Part shown: positions 34,075 to 43,123 of the stretch, piece by piece
How positions within the stretch are numbered: position 1 is the stretch's first letter
How the letters are laid out: each line of letters starts with the position of its first letter
Assembly: GCA_002423465.1 (NCBI GenBank)
Contig: DIWG01000065.1
Span: forward strand, 1-51,041
Reading direction: 5' to 3'
DNA from: Syntrophaceae bacterium UBA6112
GTDB taxonomy: Bacteria; Desulfobacterota; Syntrophia; Syntrophales; UBA5619
Length of the DNA: 51,041 bases
Notes under the pieces: model-generated
Told to the model about the DNA's origin: nothing
Databases searched by the model: none
The model's input: the letters and a program-made list of their open reading frames with translations, nothing else
Made by a program: the position numbers and the translations under genes

Positions 34075-35406
34075 ATGCGCTACCTGCCCCACACCGATGA
34101 GGATATCACCAACATGCTCGGCGCGGTCGGCCTCAAGGGGCTCGACGACCTCTTTGCGGCCGTTCCGGGGGATTGCCGTTTCGAAGGGACGCTGGACCTG
34201 CCGGAGGCGATGAGCGAGTGGGACCTGGAGCGGCATATCGGACGCCTGGCCGGCCGGATGGCCGTCTCGCCGGAATACAACCTGTTTCTCGGCGCCGGGA
34301 GCTACGACCATTACATCCCCGCGACGGTCTCGTCGCTTCTGGGCCGTTCCGAATTCGTGACTTCCTATACGCCCTACCAACCGGAGATGCTCCAGGGGAC
34401 ATTGCAGGGAATCTATGAGTACCAGACCCTGACGGCCCGCCTGCTCGGGATGGAGGTGGCGACTGCCTCCCACTACGACGGCGCAACGGCGCTCGCCGAG
34501 GCGCTCCTGATGGCGGTCCGCATCACCGGACGGAAGAAGGCCGCCCTCTCCCGGGCGATCCACCCCCACTATCGGCAGGTCGTCCGGACCTACTTCGCCC
34601 CCACTGGCTATGAGCTGCTGGAAATCCCCTGTCTCGAAACGGGGCTTACCGACATCGACCGCATCGGGGAGATCCGGGATCTGGCCGCCGTCGCACTGCA
34701 ATCGCCAAATTTCTTCGGCTGCATCGAAAACGTGCAGGAGGCGGCAGATAGGGCGCATGCAGGCGGGGCGCTGCTGGTTTCCGGCTTCACCGAGGCGCTC
34801 GCCTTCGGGCTTTTGAAGAGCCCGGGTAGCCAGGGCGCGGACATCGTGGCCGGCGAGGGGCAGAGCCTGGGCATCCCCCGCTCTTTCGGGGGGCCGGCCC
34901 TGGGCATGCTCGCGAGCCGAAAACAACACATGCGGAGTCTGCCGGGACGCCTCGTGGGACAGACGAAGGACCGGGATGGGAGGCGTGGTTTCGTTCTGAC
35001 GCTGGCCACGCGGGAACAGCACATTCGCCGGGAGAAGGCGACCTCGAACATCTGCTCCAACAACAGCCTCTGCGCGCTCGCCGCCGCGATGTACATGGCC
35101 TCCCTGGGGAGAACCGGCATCCGGGAGCTGGCCGCCCTCAACCACGACAAGGCGGAATATCTGAAAAACGCGTTGCAGAAGGCGGGATGCACGATCCGTT
35201 TTTCCGGCCCCACATTCAACGAATTCGTCGTCGGCTTTCCCGGCGGCTTCGACGCCCTCCACCGGCGGCTGCTCGACCGGAAGATCGTGGCCGGACTGCC
35301 GCTGGGCGCCCATTACCCGGAACTGGCGGATTACGGCCTGCTCTGTGTCACGGAGACGTGCAGCCGGGAGGAGATGGACCGTCTGGTCCGGGAGGTGGTC
35401 TCATGA
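34075..35406 (+). CDS. gcvPA: Glycine dehydrogenase (decarboxylating) subunit 1
   Basis: A 443-residue N-terminal half of the P protein, in the two-subunit form found in many anaerobes. It begins 'MRYLPHTDEDITNMLGAVG' and has 'GAGSYDHYIPATV', 'TPYQPEMLQGTLQ' and 'SFGGPALGMLA'. It pairs with the PLP-carrying subunit 2 to decarboxylate glycine onto the H protein. Its start follows the gcvH stop directly and its stop overlaps the next start by 4 bp, so the subunits are made in fixed ratio. Confidence 0.95.
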   Translation: MRYLPHTDEDITNMLGAVGLKGLDDLFAAVPGDCRFEGTLDLPEAMSEWDLERHIGRLAGRMAVSPEYNLFLGAGSYDHYIPATVSSLLGRSEFVTSYTPYQPEMLQGTLQGIYEYQTLTARLLGMEVATASHYDGATALAEALLMAVRITGRKKAALSRAIHPHYRQVVRTYFAPTGYELLEIPCLETGLTDIDRIGEIRDLAAVALQSPNFFGCIENVQEAADRAHAGGALLVSGFTEALAFGLLKSPGSQGADIVAGEGQSLGIPRSFGGPALGMLASRKQHMRSLPGRLVGQTKDRDGRRGFVLTLATREQHIRREKATSNICSNNSLCALAAAMYMASLGRTGIRELAALNHDKAEYLKNALQKAGCTIRFSGPTFNEFVVGFPGGFDALHRRLLDRKIVAGLPLGAHYPELADYGLLCVTETCSREEMDRLVREVVS

Positions 35407-36860
35407 GCGAAACGCTTGGAACAACCGGACTCATCCTGAACGAGCCGCTCCTCTGGGAGCGGGGGAAGAAGGGGCGTTGCGGCTACTCCATGCCCGCGGC
35501 CGATGTGCCGCAGAATTTGCTACCCACGGAACTGACGGGCGACGGACCCGATTTTCCGGATCTGAGCGAAATCGAGGTGGTCCGTCACTACACGAGGCTC
35601 TCCACCTGGAATTTCGGCGTGGATACAGGCCTCTACCCCTTGGGTTCCTGCACGATGAAGTACAACCCCAAGATCAATGAAAAGCTTGCGGGTCTCCGGG
35701 GATTCGCCGCGGCCCATCCATTGCTGCCGTCCGTTTTGTCCCAAGGGGCGCTGCGGTTGATGTTCGACCTGGAGCGGTTCCTGGCCGAGATTACAGGGCT
35801 GGACGCGGTGACGCTGCAACCGGCGGCCGGCGCGCAGGGGGAGCTGACGGGGATGCTGATCGTCCATGCATACCATCAAGCCCAGGGGAAACAGCGGACG
35901 AAGATCCTGATTCCCGATACGGCGCACGGGACGAATCCGGCGAGCGCCGCCCTCTGCGGCTACGCCCCCGTCCCGGTCCCCTCCGGTCCGGACGGCATCC
36001 TTCTCCCGGAGGTTGTGGCGGGGCTGATGGACTCCGAGACGGCGGGGATCATGATCACCAACCCCAACACGCTGGGTCTCTTCGAGGAAAACATCCGGGA
36101 AATCGCCCGGATCGTCCACGACCGGGGCGGTCTCGTCTACGGCGACGGGGCCAACATGAACGCCGTCCTGGGCATCGTGAAGCCGGGGGAAATCGGCGTG
36201 GACATCCTGCACCTGAACCTCCACAAGACCTTTTCCACGCCCCACGGGGGCGGCGGACCCGGCGCCGGTCCGGTGGCCGTCCGGAAGGATCTTGCCCGGT
36301 TTCTCCCCATTCCCCGCGTTGTCGAACGGAACGGGGCGTATGAATTGCGCGAGGATTTCCCGGAATCCGTCGGCCGCGTCCTGGCCTTTCACGGCCACTT
36401 CGGCATTCTTTTACGGGCGTACGCCTACATCTTGAGCATGGGGCCGGACGGGTTCAAACAGGTCAGCCGGCTCGCGGTCCTGAACGCCAACTATGTCCGG
36501 GAGGGGTTGAAAGACGTCCTGCATACGGCCTATGACCGGCCTTGCATGCACGAATGCGTCTTCTCCGACCAGAACCAGCATGAAGCCGGGATCACGACGC
36601 TGGAGATGGCCAAGCGCCTCATCGATTACGGGTACCATCCGCCGACGATCTATTTCCCGCTTGTGGTTCATGGAGCGATCATGATCGAACCCACGGAGAC
36701 GGAGACGAAGGAGGATCTCGACGGTTTCATCGAGGCCTTCCGGTCCGTCGTCCGGGAGGCGGGGGAGAATCCCGAGGTCATCCGGGAGGCGCCGTCCCGC
36801 TGCAAGGTGAAGCGGCTGGACGAGACGGCAGCGGCCCGAAATCCCTGTCTGACCGGGTAG
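35403..36860 (+). CDS. gcvPB: Glycine dehydrogenase (decarboxylating) subunit 2
   Basis: A 485-residue C-terminal half of the P protein. The PLP lysine is Lys275 in HLNLHKTFSTPHGGGGPG; 'YPLGSCTMKYNPK', 'QPAAGAQGELTGM' and 'HGTNPASAA' are typical. The ATG at 35403 overlaps gcvPA. With gcvPA, gcvH, the GcvT fusion and lpdA it completes the glycine cleavage complex. It ends the operon; a 359-base gap follows. Confidence 0.95.
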   Translation: MSETLGTTGLILNEPLLWERGKKGRCGYSMPAADVPQNLLPTELTGDGPDFPDLSEIEVVRHYTRLSTWNFGVDTGLYPLGSCTMKYNPKINEKLAGLRGFAAAHPLLPSVLSQGALRLMFDLERFLAEITGLDAVTLQPAAGAQGELTGMLIVHAYHQAQGKQRTKILIPDTAHGTNPASAALCGYAPVPVPSGPDGILLPEVVAGLMDSETAGIMITNPNTLGLFEENIREIARIVHDRGGLVYGDGANMNAVLGIVKPGEIGVDILHLNLHKTFSTPHGGGGPGAGPVAVRKDLARFLPIPRVVERNGAYELREDFPESVGRVLAFHGHFGILLRAYAYILSMGPDGFKQVSRLAVLNANYVREGLKDVLHTAYDRPCMHECVFSDQNQHEAGITTLEMAKRLIDYGYHPPTIYFPLVVHGAIMIEPTETETKEDLDGFIEAFRSVVREAGENPEVIREAPSRCKVKRLDETAAARNPCLTG

Positions 36861-37219
36861 GAAATGGGACTCCGTCCCCCGTTAAAGTATTTTGAAAAAT
36901 GGGCATGTGCCACAAAAGCAACGGCAAAGACTTCATTCGGCATAAAGTTGAGCCAAATTTCCTTGACATACAAGGTCATTTTCCTTAACCTAAGGGCGCG
37001 TAAAAAAGTTTTTTATCAAAATACTGCACTACCACCAAGCAAGTCGGTTATTTTTGGGCCGGTAGACCACATTCAGTCCTGAAGGACGATTGGGGTCGAC
37101 GATTAGAGGGACGCATTCCTCTAAAAGCGCCCATTTTAAGCGGATACCGCTTATACCACGGGAAACTTGCGTGTTATTCCTGTCTGCATTTACATTAATA
37201 CAGAACTTGAGGAGGGATC
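36861..37219. other. Intergenic region with two small palindromes
   Basis: No gene is apparent in this AT-richer gap. It holds TTAGAGG/CCTCTAA (37103-37124) and a perfect 7-3-7 palindrome TAAGCGG-ATA-CCGCTTA (37137-37153), both ahead of the lipoprotein gene, which could be operators or small hairpins. A TTGACA at 36963 has only a poor -10 partner. No glycine riboswitch is seen. Confidence 0.5.
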
Positions 37220-38380
37220 ATGCATAAAAGAAAAATGCGCCGGCTAAAATGTTTGGTCTTCATTGGTCTAACCGGGATTATTCTTGCCGCCTGCAGCAGC
37301 AGTTCCGATACCCTTACGCCCAATCTTACCATTCAAGGCACTGTGGAGTATTTAGATACCCAGGAAGCTGCTTCCGGCGTTAAGAATTCAGAGGCCCAAA
37401 GATACGCTTCCGGCATTCAAGTCTGCACCCTCGGGCATTGTGCCGTTACCGATCAGAACGGCGCGTTTTCCTTTAACATGAACAGCGCAGAGACTGCCGA
37501 CGGAAAGGTGTTGTTTCAGTTCTCCGGACCCGGTTGGACACGCGATTTGCTTGTTGAAAATATTCCGGGTGGGTCGGGAAGCATTACCTTCCGCTTTAGC
37601 CTCCATGACAACACGGTGTTCGGAGGCGTCTCCGGTTCCGATACGACCTGTTCCGGAGATAATCTCTGCGCCCGCGGTTGTAAAGTCTGCTCTTATACCC
37701 TTATGATTGATATGGTGGTGGAAAAATACTGGGAGACAGGAGATAGCGGCTGCGGCAATTGCAACAGTTATATTAAAAGTAAAACCTGGAAGGACTCTCA
37801 AGGGGTAGTTCATGATCAGGTTGAGCAATGGGAGTATGTCAATCGTAGTGACACTTTGACAGTGCCTGTGGATCAGATTGATCCGGCGGCACTTCCCGGG
37901 AGTGACCGTGGCGTCCAGTATATTGCCTTCCGTGCTGCAAACGATCGCACGGCCAATTACGTCTATGTCAATCCCGGATCGTCGGGCGGAATGATCGGAC
38001 ACGCTCTGTATCTGAGTGTCAAAGGGACACTTGTTTATGCAAAATTTCTCCCTTTTGAAGAGGCAATTCGGAAGGGAAATAATCATATCGAATCCGGCGC
38101 TCAGCAGTCCGGGGACAGCAATCCTTCGGACGCTCAGCTCCAGAGTTCGGACGCCGATAATGATACCCGGAGTATCGCTTCGTATGAAAAGGGTAATATC
38201 AAAACAGAGGTAAGCACCAGCGGGGCCGGGATTCATTACTTCGTTAATGTGTACGCCGACAAGAAGTCCGTGATCACGATTTATAAGGACTGCAATTTGT
38301 GCACGTTATTTAATTTCACGACAGCGGATGCCCGCGCGAAAAGTTACCTCAACATGCTTCAAGGTTGGAAGCATAACTAA
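37220..38380 (+). CDS. Hypothetical Cys-containing lipoprotein
   Basis: A 386-residue protein with a signal peptide and lipobox (LAAC at about residue 25), so it is exported and lipidated. The first third resembles a carboxypeptidase-regulatory or beta-sandwich type repeat ('GIQVCTLGHCAVTDQNGAFSFNMN'). A central Cys-rich stretch follows ('CSGDNLCARGCKVCSY', 'GCGNCNSY'), and the C-terminus has another CxxC (DCNLCTLF). Disulfides or metal binding are possible. A GGAGGG ribosome site precedes the ATG. I recognise no family, and neighbours (gcvPB, lipA) do not explain it. Composition is less GC-rich than the neighbours. Confidence 0.65.
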   Translation: MHKRKMRRLKCLVFIGLTGIILAACSSSSDTLTPNLTIQGTVEYLDTQEAASGVKNSEAQRYASGIQVCTLGHCAVTDQNGAFSFNMNSAETADGKVLFQFSGPGWTRDLLVENIPGGSGSITFRFSLHDNTVFGGVSGSDTTCSGDNLCARGCKVCSYTLMIDMVVEKYWETGDSGCGNCNSYIKSKTWKDSQGVVHDQVEQWEYVNRSDTLTVPVDQIDPAALPGSDRGVQYIAFRAANDRTANYVYVNPGSSGGMIGHALYLSVKGTLVYAKFLPFEEAIRKGNNHIESGAQQSGDSNPSDAQLQSSDADNDTRSIASYEKGNIKTEVSTSGAGIHYFVNVYADKKSVITIYKDCNLCTLFNFTTADARAKSYLNMLQGWKHN

Positions 38381-38388
38381 TATTCGTT

Positions 38389-38417
38389 CCGGAGTGGTCA
38401 TCCTTTGGCCATTCCGG
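38389..38417 (+). terminator. Hairpin after the lipoprotein gene
   Basis: CCGGAGTGG pairs with CCATTCCGG (one mismatch) around an 11-base loop just after the stop codon. No T-run follows, so termination would be weak or Rho-assisted. Confidence 0.4.
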
Positions 38418-38456
38418 GACAAATGATCAAATTAACATCAATGTCTCGCTGATAAA

Positions 38457-39338
38457 ATGATAAAGCAAACCCGACGGGAAGAGAAACCCATCCGGAAGCC
38501 CGGCTGGCTCGGGCGTCCTTTGCCGGTCGATCCGGCCTTTTCCCGGACCAGCTCCCTTCTGGAAGACGGACGCCTCCATACGGTCTGCCAGGAGGCGCGC
38601 TGCCCCAACCGGGGGGAATGCTTTTCCCGGGGGACAGCGGTCTTCCTGATTCTGGGAGATTGCTGCACCCGCCGCTGCCGCTTCTGCGCCGTGACCCAGG
38701 GAACACCGGAGAAGCCGGATCCCGACGAACCCCGGCGGGTCGCCGAAGCGGCCGCCCGGATGTCCTTGGATTATATCGTGGTGACATCGGTGACCCGCGA
38801 CGATCTGGACGGCGGCGGCGCCGGCTTTTTTGCGGAGACAATCCGTCTCCTGCGCGCCCGGCGGCCTTCGGCACGCATCGAAGTCCTGATTCCCGATTTT
38901 CAGGGGGTTGAGACGGCGCTTCAGACGGTTCTCGATGCGCGTCCCGATGTTCTCAACCACAATTTGGAAACGGTGGCGCGTCTCTATCCTGAGGTCCGGC
39001 CGCAGGCGATTTATAACCGGTCCCTGGAACTGCTCCGGCGGACCGGATCGAGCGTGCCCGGCGCGGCAGTCAAGTCCGGATTGATGCTCGGCCTCGGCGA
39101 ACGTCCCGACGAGATTGAATCGGCGCTGCACGATCTTCTCGGCGCCGGTTGTCAAATCCTGACACTGGGACAGTATCTTCAGCCGAAAAGAGACTGTCTT
39201 CCCGTCGCCCGCTATGTTCCGCCCGCGGAATTCGATGCCTGGCGGGAGGCTGCCTTTGAGATGGGTTTTGCACAGGTATCCAGCGGCCCCCTTGTGCGCA
39301 GTTCCTATCATGCCGAAGAATACTGCGGCCGCGGCTGA
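38457..39338 (+). CDS. lipA: Lipoyl synthase
   Basis: A 293-residue radical SAM enzyme that inserts sulfur into octanoyl groups on carrier proteins. The auxiliary cluster motif C-x4-C-x5-C is CQEARCPNRGEC; the SAM cluster C-x3-C-x2-C is CTRRCRFC. 'VVTSVTRDDL' and the C-terminal 'GPLVRSSYHAEE' (cluster Ser ligand region) are present. It supplies the lipoyl group for GcvH encoded upstream. No lipB or lplA is in the window. The ribosome site is weak. Confidence 0.95.
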   Translation: MIKQTRREEKPIRKPGWLGRPLPVDPAFSRTSSLLEDGRLHTVCQEARCPNRGECFSRGTAVFLILGDCCTRRCRFCAVTQGTPEKPDPDEPRRVAEAAARMSLDYIVVTSVTRDDLDGGGAGFFAETIRLLRARRPSARIEVLIPDFQGVETALQTVLDARPDVLNHNLETVARLYPEVRPQAIYNRSLELLRRTGSSVPGAAVKSGLMLGLGERPDEIESALHDLLGAGCQILTLGQYLQPKRDCLPVARYVPPAEFDAWREAAFEMGFAQVSSGPLVRSSYHAEEYCGRG

Positions 39339-39347
39339 AAAATGATC

Positions 39348-39386
39348 CGGCAATGGTCCCCGAAACAAGGGCGACATTGCCGTTTT
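39348..39386. terminator. Terminator between lipA and the acyl-CoA synthetase
   Basis: CGGCAATG (39348-39355) pairs with CATTGCCG (39375-39382), followed by TTTT. It lies between convergent genes. Confidence 0.6.
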
Positions 39387-39449
39387 CCCCGATTCTTTCC
39401 TGCCGGATGACTCTGAGGAAGCAGACGGTCGGCAACGCGGGGGTGGGAC

Positions 39450-42125
39450 CTACCCGGTCAAGGAAAGACCGACCCGGACGAGATCGTCGGAAACGCGGCT
39501 GCGGGTCATGCCCAGCCGTTCGCACAGGGCGGTCATCCGGTGGTTGGTCGGTTCCAGAAATCCGTAGAATTCATGCAAGCCCCGCTCCGAGGCGATCCCC
39601 ACGAGGATGTCCAGGAGCTTGGCGGCCAGCCCCCTTCCCTGGAACTCGTCATGAACGATGATGGCGAATTCCCCCGCGGTCCCTTTCGCGTCGATGATCA
39701 GGTTCCCGATGCCGATGAGCCGCTTTTGCTTCTCCCGCCGGATCTCAGCCACGATCGCCATCTCCCGGTCATAGTCGATGTTGCAGGAGCGCACATGCAT
39801 GGCGTGGCTGATCTGCTTGGGGCTATGGTAAAATCGGGATCGAATCGTCTCCGGTGAGACGCCGGTGAGCATCTCGTGCTCCAGGGGTTCGTCCTCGGGA
39901 CGGATGGGCCGGAGGATCACCTCGGTCCCGTCGGACAAGCGCCACGGCGTCACATACCGCGTGGGATAAGGCGTGATGACGAGGTGGGGATAGGCCGCGG
40001 TTTTCCCGTCAACGCTGTCCGCATCCAGGATGATCCGGGCGTCCAGCGCAAAGGCCTTCCCTTCGCTTACGGCGATGGGATTGATGTCCATCTCCCGGAT
40101 CTCTGGAAAATCAATGATCATGTTGGAAAAACCCACGAGGATCTGTTCGATCTGACGCAGATCGGCGGCGGGCTTCCCCCGGTACCCCTGGAGCATGCGG
40201 TAGACGTTTGTCTCCTCCATGAGCCTGCGGGCCAGAGTCTGGTTCAGGGGCGGGAGGCCGACGGAGAAATCCCGGAAGAGTTCCACGCCGATCCCTCCCA
40301 TACCGAAGAGGATGACGGCGCCGAATTGGCGGTCCTTTTTCGCCCCCAGAATCAGTTCATAGTCGATGCACTCGACCATTTTCTGGACCGTGACGCCCCG
40401 GACGGTCGCCGCGGGGGCGAGCCGGCGGGCCCCGTCGAGGATCCGGTGATAGGCGGTCTTGAGCGCCTCGTCGGAATCGATCCCCGTGACGACCCCACCC
40501 ACGTCCTGGCGGAAGACGATCTCGGGAGAGGCGACCTTGAGGACCACGGGATAGCCGATCCAGTGCGCATGGGCGAGGGCGTCTTCCAGCGTGAAGGTCA
40601 TTCGGGAGGAGACGACGGGGATTCCGTAATTCCGGAGGAACTTCCAGGAGTTTTCCTCGGTAAGGACAAAGCAGGCCTCCCGGCAGGCCTGGCGGATCAG
40701 CGCCTTGAGATGGTTCTTCGGCGGCGCCTCGTCCATGGGGAGCTCCGCCGGCGTCTCGTTCAGGAGCTGGAGGTTCCGCTCATACTGGGTCATGTAGATA
40801 TAGGTCCGGACGGCGTCCTCCGCCGTCTCATAGGCGGGGATCCCCTTTTCCGCCAGAAGTTTCCGCCCCTGCCGGACCTCGCGTCCCCCCATCCAGGTCG
40901 TCAGCAGGGGTTTGTCCGTCCCGGCCGCCGTGTCGATGAGGGCCGCCGCCACTTCCTCGGAACGGGCGGAGTCCTGGGGGGTGTAGATGGCCAGGAGGCC
41001 GTCCATCCCGGGATCCTTGAAACAAACTGCAGCCGTTTCCACGTATCGGCGGACATCGGCGTCGCGGAGCAGATCGATGGGATTTCCCGGCTTCCAATAG
41101 GGAGGCATCAGGGCGTTCAGCGCCCGGAGGGTCGGTTCGGAGAGATTCGCCAGTTCGCCTCCGGAACGCAGCAAGCGGTGGGTGGCCATGACCCCGATGC
41201 CGCCGGCGTTGGTCATGATGGCCAGACGCGGTCCCTTGGGCCGGTTTCGGGCGTACAGGACGCTCGCGGCATTGAAAAGGTCCTGCGCCTCTCGGACCCG
41301 GACCACGCCTAGGCGGCGGAAGAGGGCATCATAGACCTCTTCCGGACCGGCCATCATCCCCACGTGGGTCAGGCCGACGCGCTCGCCCCCTGCGAGGACC
41401 GGAGGCTTGAGCAGAACGACGGGTTTGTTGCGGGCGAAGCCGCGGACGGCGCTGACGAAACGCTTCACATTGCCCCCGACCTCTTCCATGTAGATGATGA
41501 TGCTCTTTGTGTGGGAGTCATCGCCGAGAAAATCGATCACGTCTCCGAAATCGACGTCGATCGCCGACCCCAGGGAGATAATCATGCTGAAGCCGATGTG
41601 AGCGCTGATTCCCCAGTCGAACAGGGTCCGGCCGAACCCGCCCGTCTGGGCGATGAAAGCGATGTTGCCCGCTTCGGGGGTCTCCCGGAGGAAGGTGGTG
41701 TTGAGGCCGACGTTGGGCCGCATCACTCCCAGGCAGTTGGGGCCGACAATCCGCATTCCGTAGGCCTGGTTGATCCGGAGGATCTCCTCTTCCAGCCGTT
41801 TTCCCGCTTCGCCCGTCTCCCGGAAACCGGAGGAGATGACGATCATTCCCTCCGTACCGGCCCGGCCGCAGGCGTCGACAATCGCCGGTACGGTGGCGGC
41901 GGGAGTCACAACAACGGCCAGATCCACGGGTTCGGGCAGGGCGTCGATGCCGGTCCAGCAGGGGCGTCCCAGCACCTCTTTCCGCCCCGGATTGACGGGA
42001 TAAACCGTGCGGTCGCCGGAGGCCAGCGCGTTTTCCAGGATGGTCCGTCCGAACGTCCCCTCCCGTTCCGTTGCGCCGATGACGGCGATCGTCTTCGGAT
42101 TGAAGAGCTTCTGCAGATCACCCAT
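39450..42125 (-). CDS. ADP-forming acyl-CoA synthetase / GNAT acetyltransferase fusion (Pat/ACD type)
   Basis: An 891-residue multidomain protein: CoA-binding Rossmann domain (residues 5-135, 'PKTIAVIGATEREGTFG'), ligase domains (about 150-460), an ATP-grasp domain (about 490-700, 'YPVVLKVASPEIVFRQDVGGV') and a C-terminal GNAT domain (about 720-885, 'IVHDEFQGRGLAAKLLDILV' with the acetyl-CoA P-loop). GLTHVG keeps a His where ADP-forming acetyl-CoA synthetases are phosphorylated, so both acyl-CoA synthesis and protein acetylation are possible. The ATG at 42125 has AAAGGAGG. The membrane protein gene at 42188 lies just upstream in the same direction. Confidence 0.9.
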   Translation of the reverse strand: MGDLQKLFNPKTIAVIGATEREGTFGRTILENALASGDRTVYPVNPGRKEVLGRPCWTGIDALPEPVDLAVVVTPAATVPAIVDACGRAGTEGMIVISSGFRETGEAGKRLEEEILRINQAYGMRIVGPNCLGVMRPNVGLNTTFLRETPEAGNIAFIAQTGGFGRTLFDWGISAHIGFSMIISLGSAIDVDFGDVIDFLGDDSHTKSIIIYMEEVGGNVKRFVSAVRGFARNKPVVLLKPPVLAGGERVGLTHVGMMAGPEEVYDALFRRLGVVRVREAQDLFNAASVLYARNRPKGPRLAIMTNAGGIGVMATHRLLRSGGELANLSEPTLRALNALMPPYWKPGNPIDLLRDADVRRYVETAAVCFKDPGMDGLLAIYTPQDSARSEEVAAALIDTAAGTDKPLLTTWMGGREVRQGRKLLAEKGIPAYETAEDAVRTYIYMTQYERNLQLLNETPAELPMDEAPPKNHLKALIRQACREACFVLTEENSWKFLRNYGIPVVSSRMTFTLEDALAHAHWIGYPVVLKVASPEIVFRQDVGGVVTGIDSDEALKTAYHRILDGARRLAPAATVRGVTVQKMVECIDYELILGAKKDRQFGAVILFGMGGIGVELFRDFSVGLPPLNQTLARRLMEETNVYRMLQGYRGKPAADLRQIEQILVGFSNMIIDFPEIREMDINPIAVSEGKAFALDARIILDADSVDGKTAAYPHLVITPYPTRYVTPWRLSDGTEVILRPIRPEDEPLEHEMLTGVSPETIRSRFYHSPKQISHAMHVRSCNIDYDREMAIVAEIRREKQKRLIGIGNLIIDAKGTAGEFAIIVHDEFQGRGLAAKLLDILVGIASERGLHEFYGFLEPTNHRMTALCERLGMTRSRVSDDLVRVGLSLTG

Positions 42126-42187
42126 GCCGTTTCCTCCTTTGGGGCACACTGTTCCGACAACGAAAAGCTTTTTATTTGCTGCGAAGC

Positions 42188-42664
42188 TTACTGAGCCAGT
42201 GCTTTGATCATGGGGGGAAGCAGGGAACCAACCAATAACAGCGCCACGGCCGGACGCAGCAAATTGACGGGTTTCATGTTCCGTTCCATGATGGCGGTGG
42301 CGACATGATTCGCAGCCGAAAAAGTAAAGAACAGCAGCATCGCCATGACGATTGTGGCATCTGCATACCTTCCCCAATCCAATACGTAGACGAGCAAAGC
42401 CGTGATGGCGGTGGCCGCATTCGCCAGACCCGATTGAATTTGATAGGCGCGGTTGGGTGCATAGCCGATTTTCTCGGAGGCCACTTCGCCCAATATCAGG
42501 GATTCGAATGCCACCGTGCCGGACATGAGCACAACGACCAACGGCCCCATAATATGAAAGCGTGATACCGCGTCTTTGCCCAGGTAGTAGGCAAAAAAAA
42601 TGGCAAGTCCTATCCCGGCAGGCCGAAGCCACTCCATCATCGATGCCAGCCTTTTTTTCATCAT
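42188..42664 (-). CDS. Four-helix integral membrane protein, unknown function
   Basis: A 158-residue protein with four predicted membrane helices ('GIGLAIFFAYYLG', 'GPLVVVLMSGTVAFESLILG', 'ATAITALLVYVLDWG', 'TIVMAMLLFFTFSAANHV') and a last hydrophobic C-terminal segment. It is upstream of the acyl-CoA synthetase/GNAT gene by 62 bp on the same strand and probably co-transcribed. No family recognised. A 16-bp palindrome lies 30 bp before its start. Confidence 0.7.
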   Translation of the reverse strand: MMKKRLASMMEWLRPAGIGLAIFFAYYLGKDAVSRFHIMGPLVVVLMSGTVAFESLILGEVASEKIGYAPNRAYQIQSGLANAATAITALLVYVLDWGRYADATIVMAMLLFFTFSAANHVATAIMERNMKPVNLLRPAVALLLVGSLLPPMIKALAQ

Positions 42665-42693
42665 TTTGCCCCGTTTCTCCGAAAATGGTTGCC

Positions 42694-42709
42694 CGCCGAA
42701 CGTTCGGCG
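42694..42709. promoter_or_regulatory. Perfect 16-bp palindrome, candidate operator
   Basis: CGCCGAAC/GTTCGGCG is a perfect palindrome without spacer, 30 bp upstream of the membrane protein start (42664). Its position suits a repressor site for the two-gene operon running left. Confidence 0.45.
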
Positions 42710-42776
42710 TCACCGAGAGCCGGATTCAGCAGAATTTGATCTTTACCAATCATTTGAATGGAGCCTCTTTATCGTT

Positions 42777-43079
42777 TTATATTTTCTCTTTGTATTCCTT
42801 GAAGGCCTCCAGCAATTGCCGGAATGAAATCGGCTTGTATTTTTTAAAACTTTCTTCGTCCACGTAAACGAAGTCATACGTCACGTCTGCCTGCACCCGG
42901 TTGATGTCTTCGCACCATTGCGCAAGCCGCGCCATCTTCTGCGGCACGTCCACATCTTCCCGGCCTTTGGTTTCGACAATGACAATCCGCTTATCCGACA
43001 GCTTGACCATAAAATCCGGGTAGTAGTTGGAAATATCGCCGCCAGCGTTCACGTAATCGAGCTTGAAATGGACGGCCAT
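42777..43079 (-). pseudogene. Type III restriction enzyme (Res) C-terminal fragment
   Basis: A 100-residue open remnant. The segment 'YYPDFMVKLSDKRIVIVETKG' carries the Pro-Asp ... Glu-x-Lys pattern of a PD-(D/E)XK nuclease domain, as at the C-terminus of type III restriction subunits or related helicase-nucleases. The helicase domains are missing, and an in-frame stop sits directly before the apparent start. It is a decayed 3' end, not a working enzyme. Confidence 0.65.
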
Positions 43080-43123
43080 CTAGTTCTTAACATAAGAAAC
43101 CACATCACTGCAATCCCCATGGA

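Noticed and set aside
39876..41312. 478-codon open frame opposite the acyl-CoA synthetase gene
   Set aside because: Antisense to a clear multidomain gene; composition typical of a third-position GC shadow.
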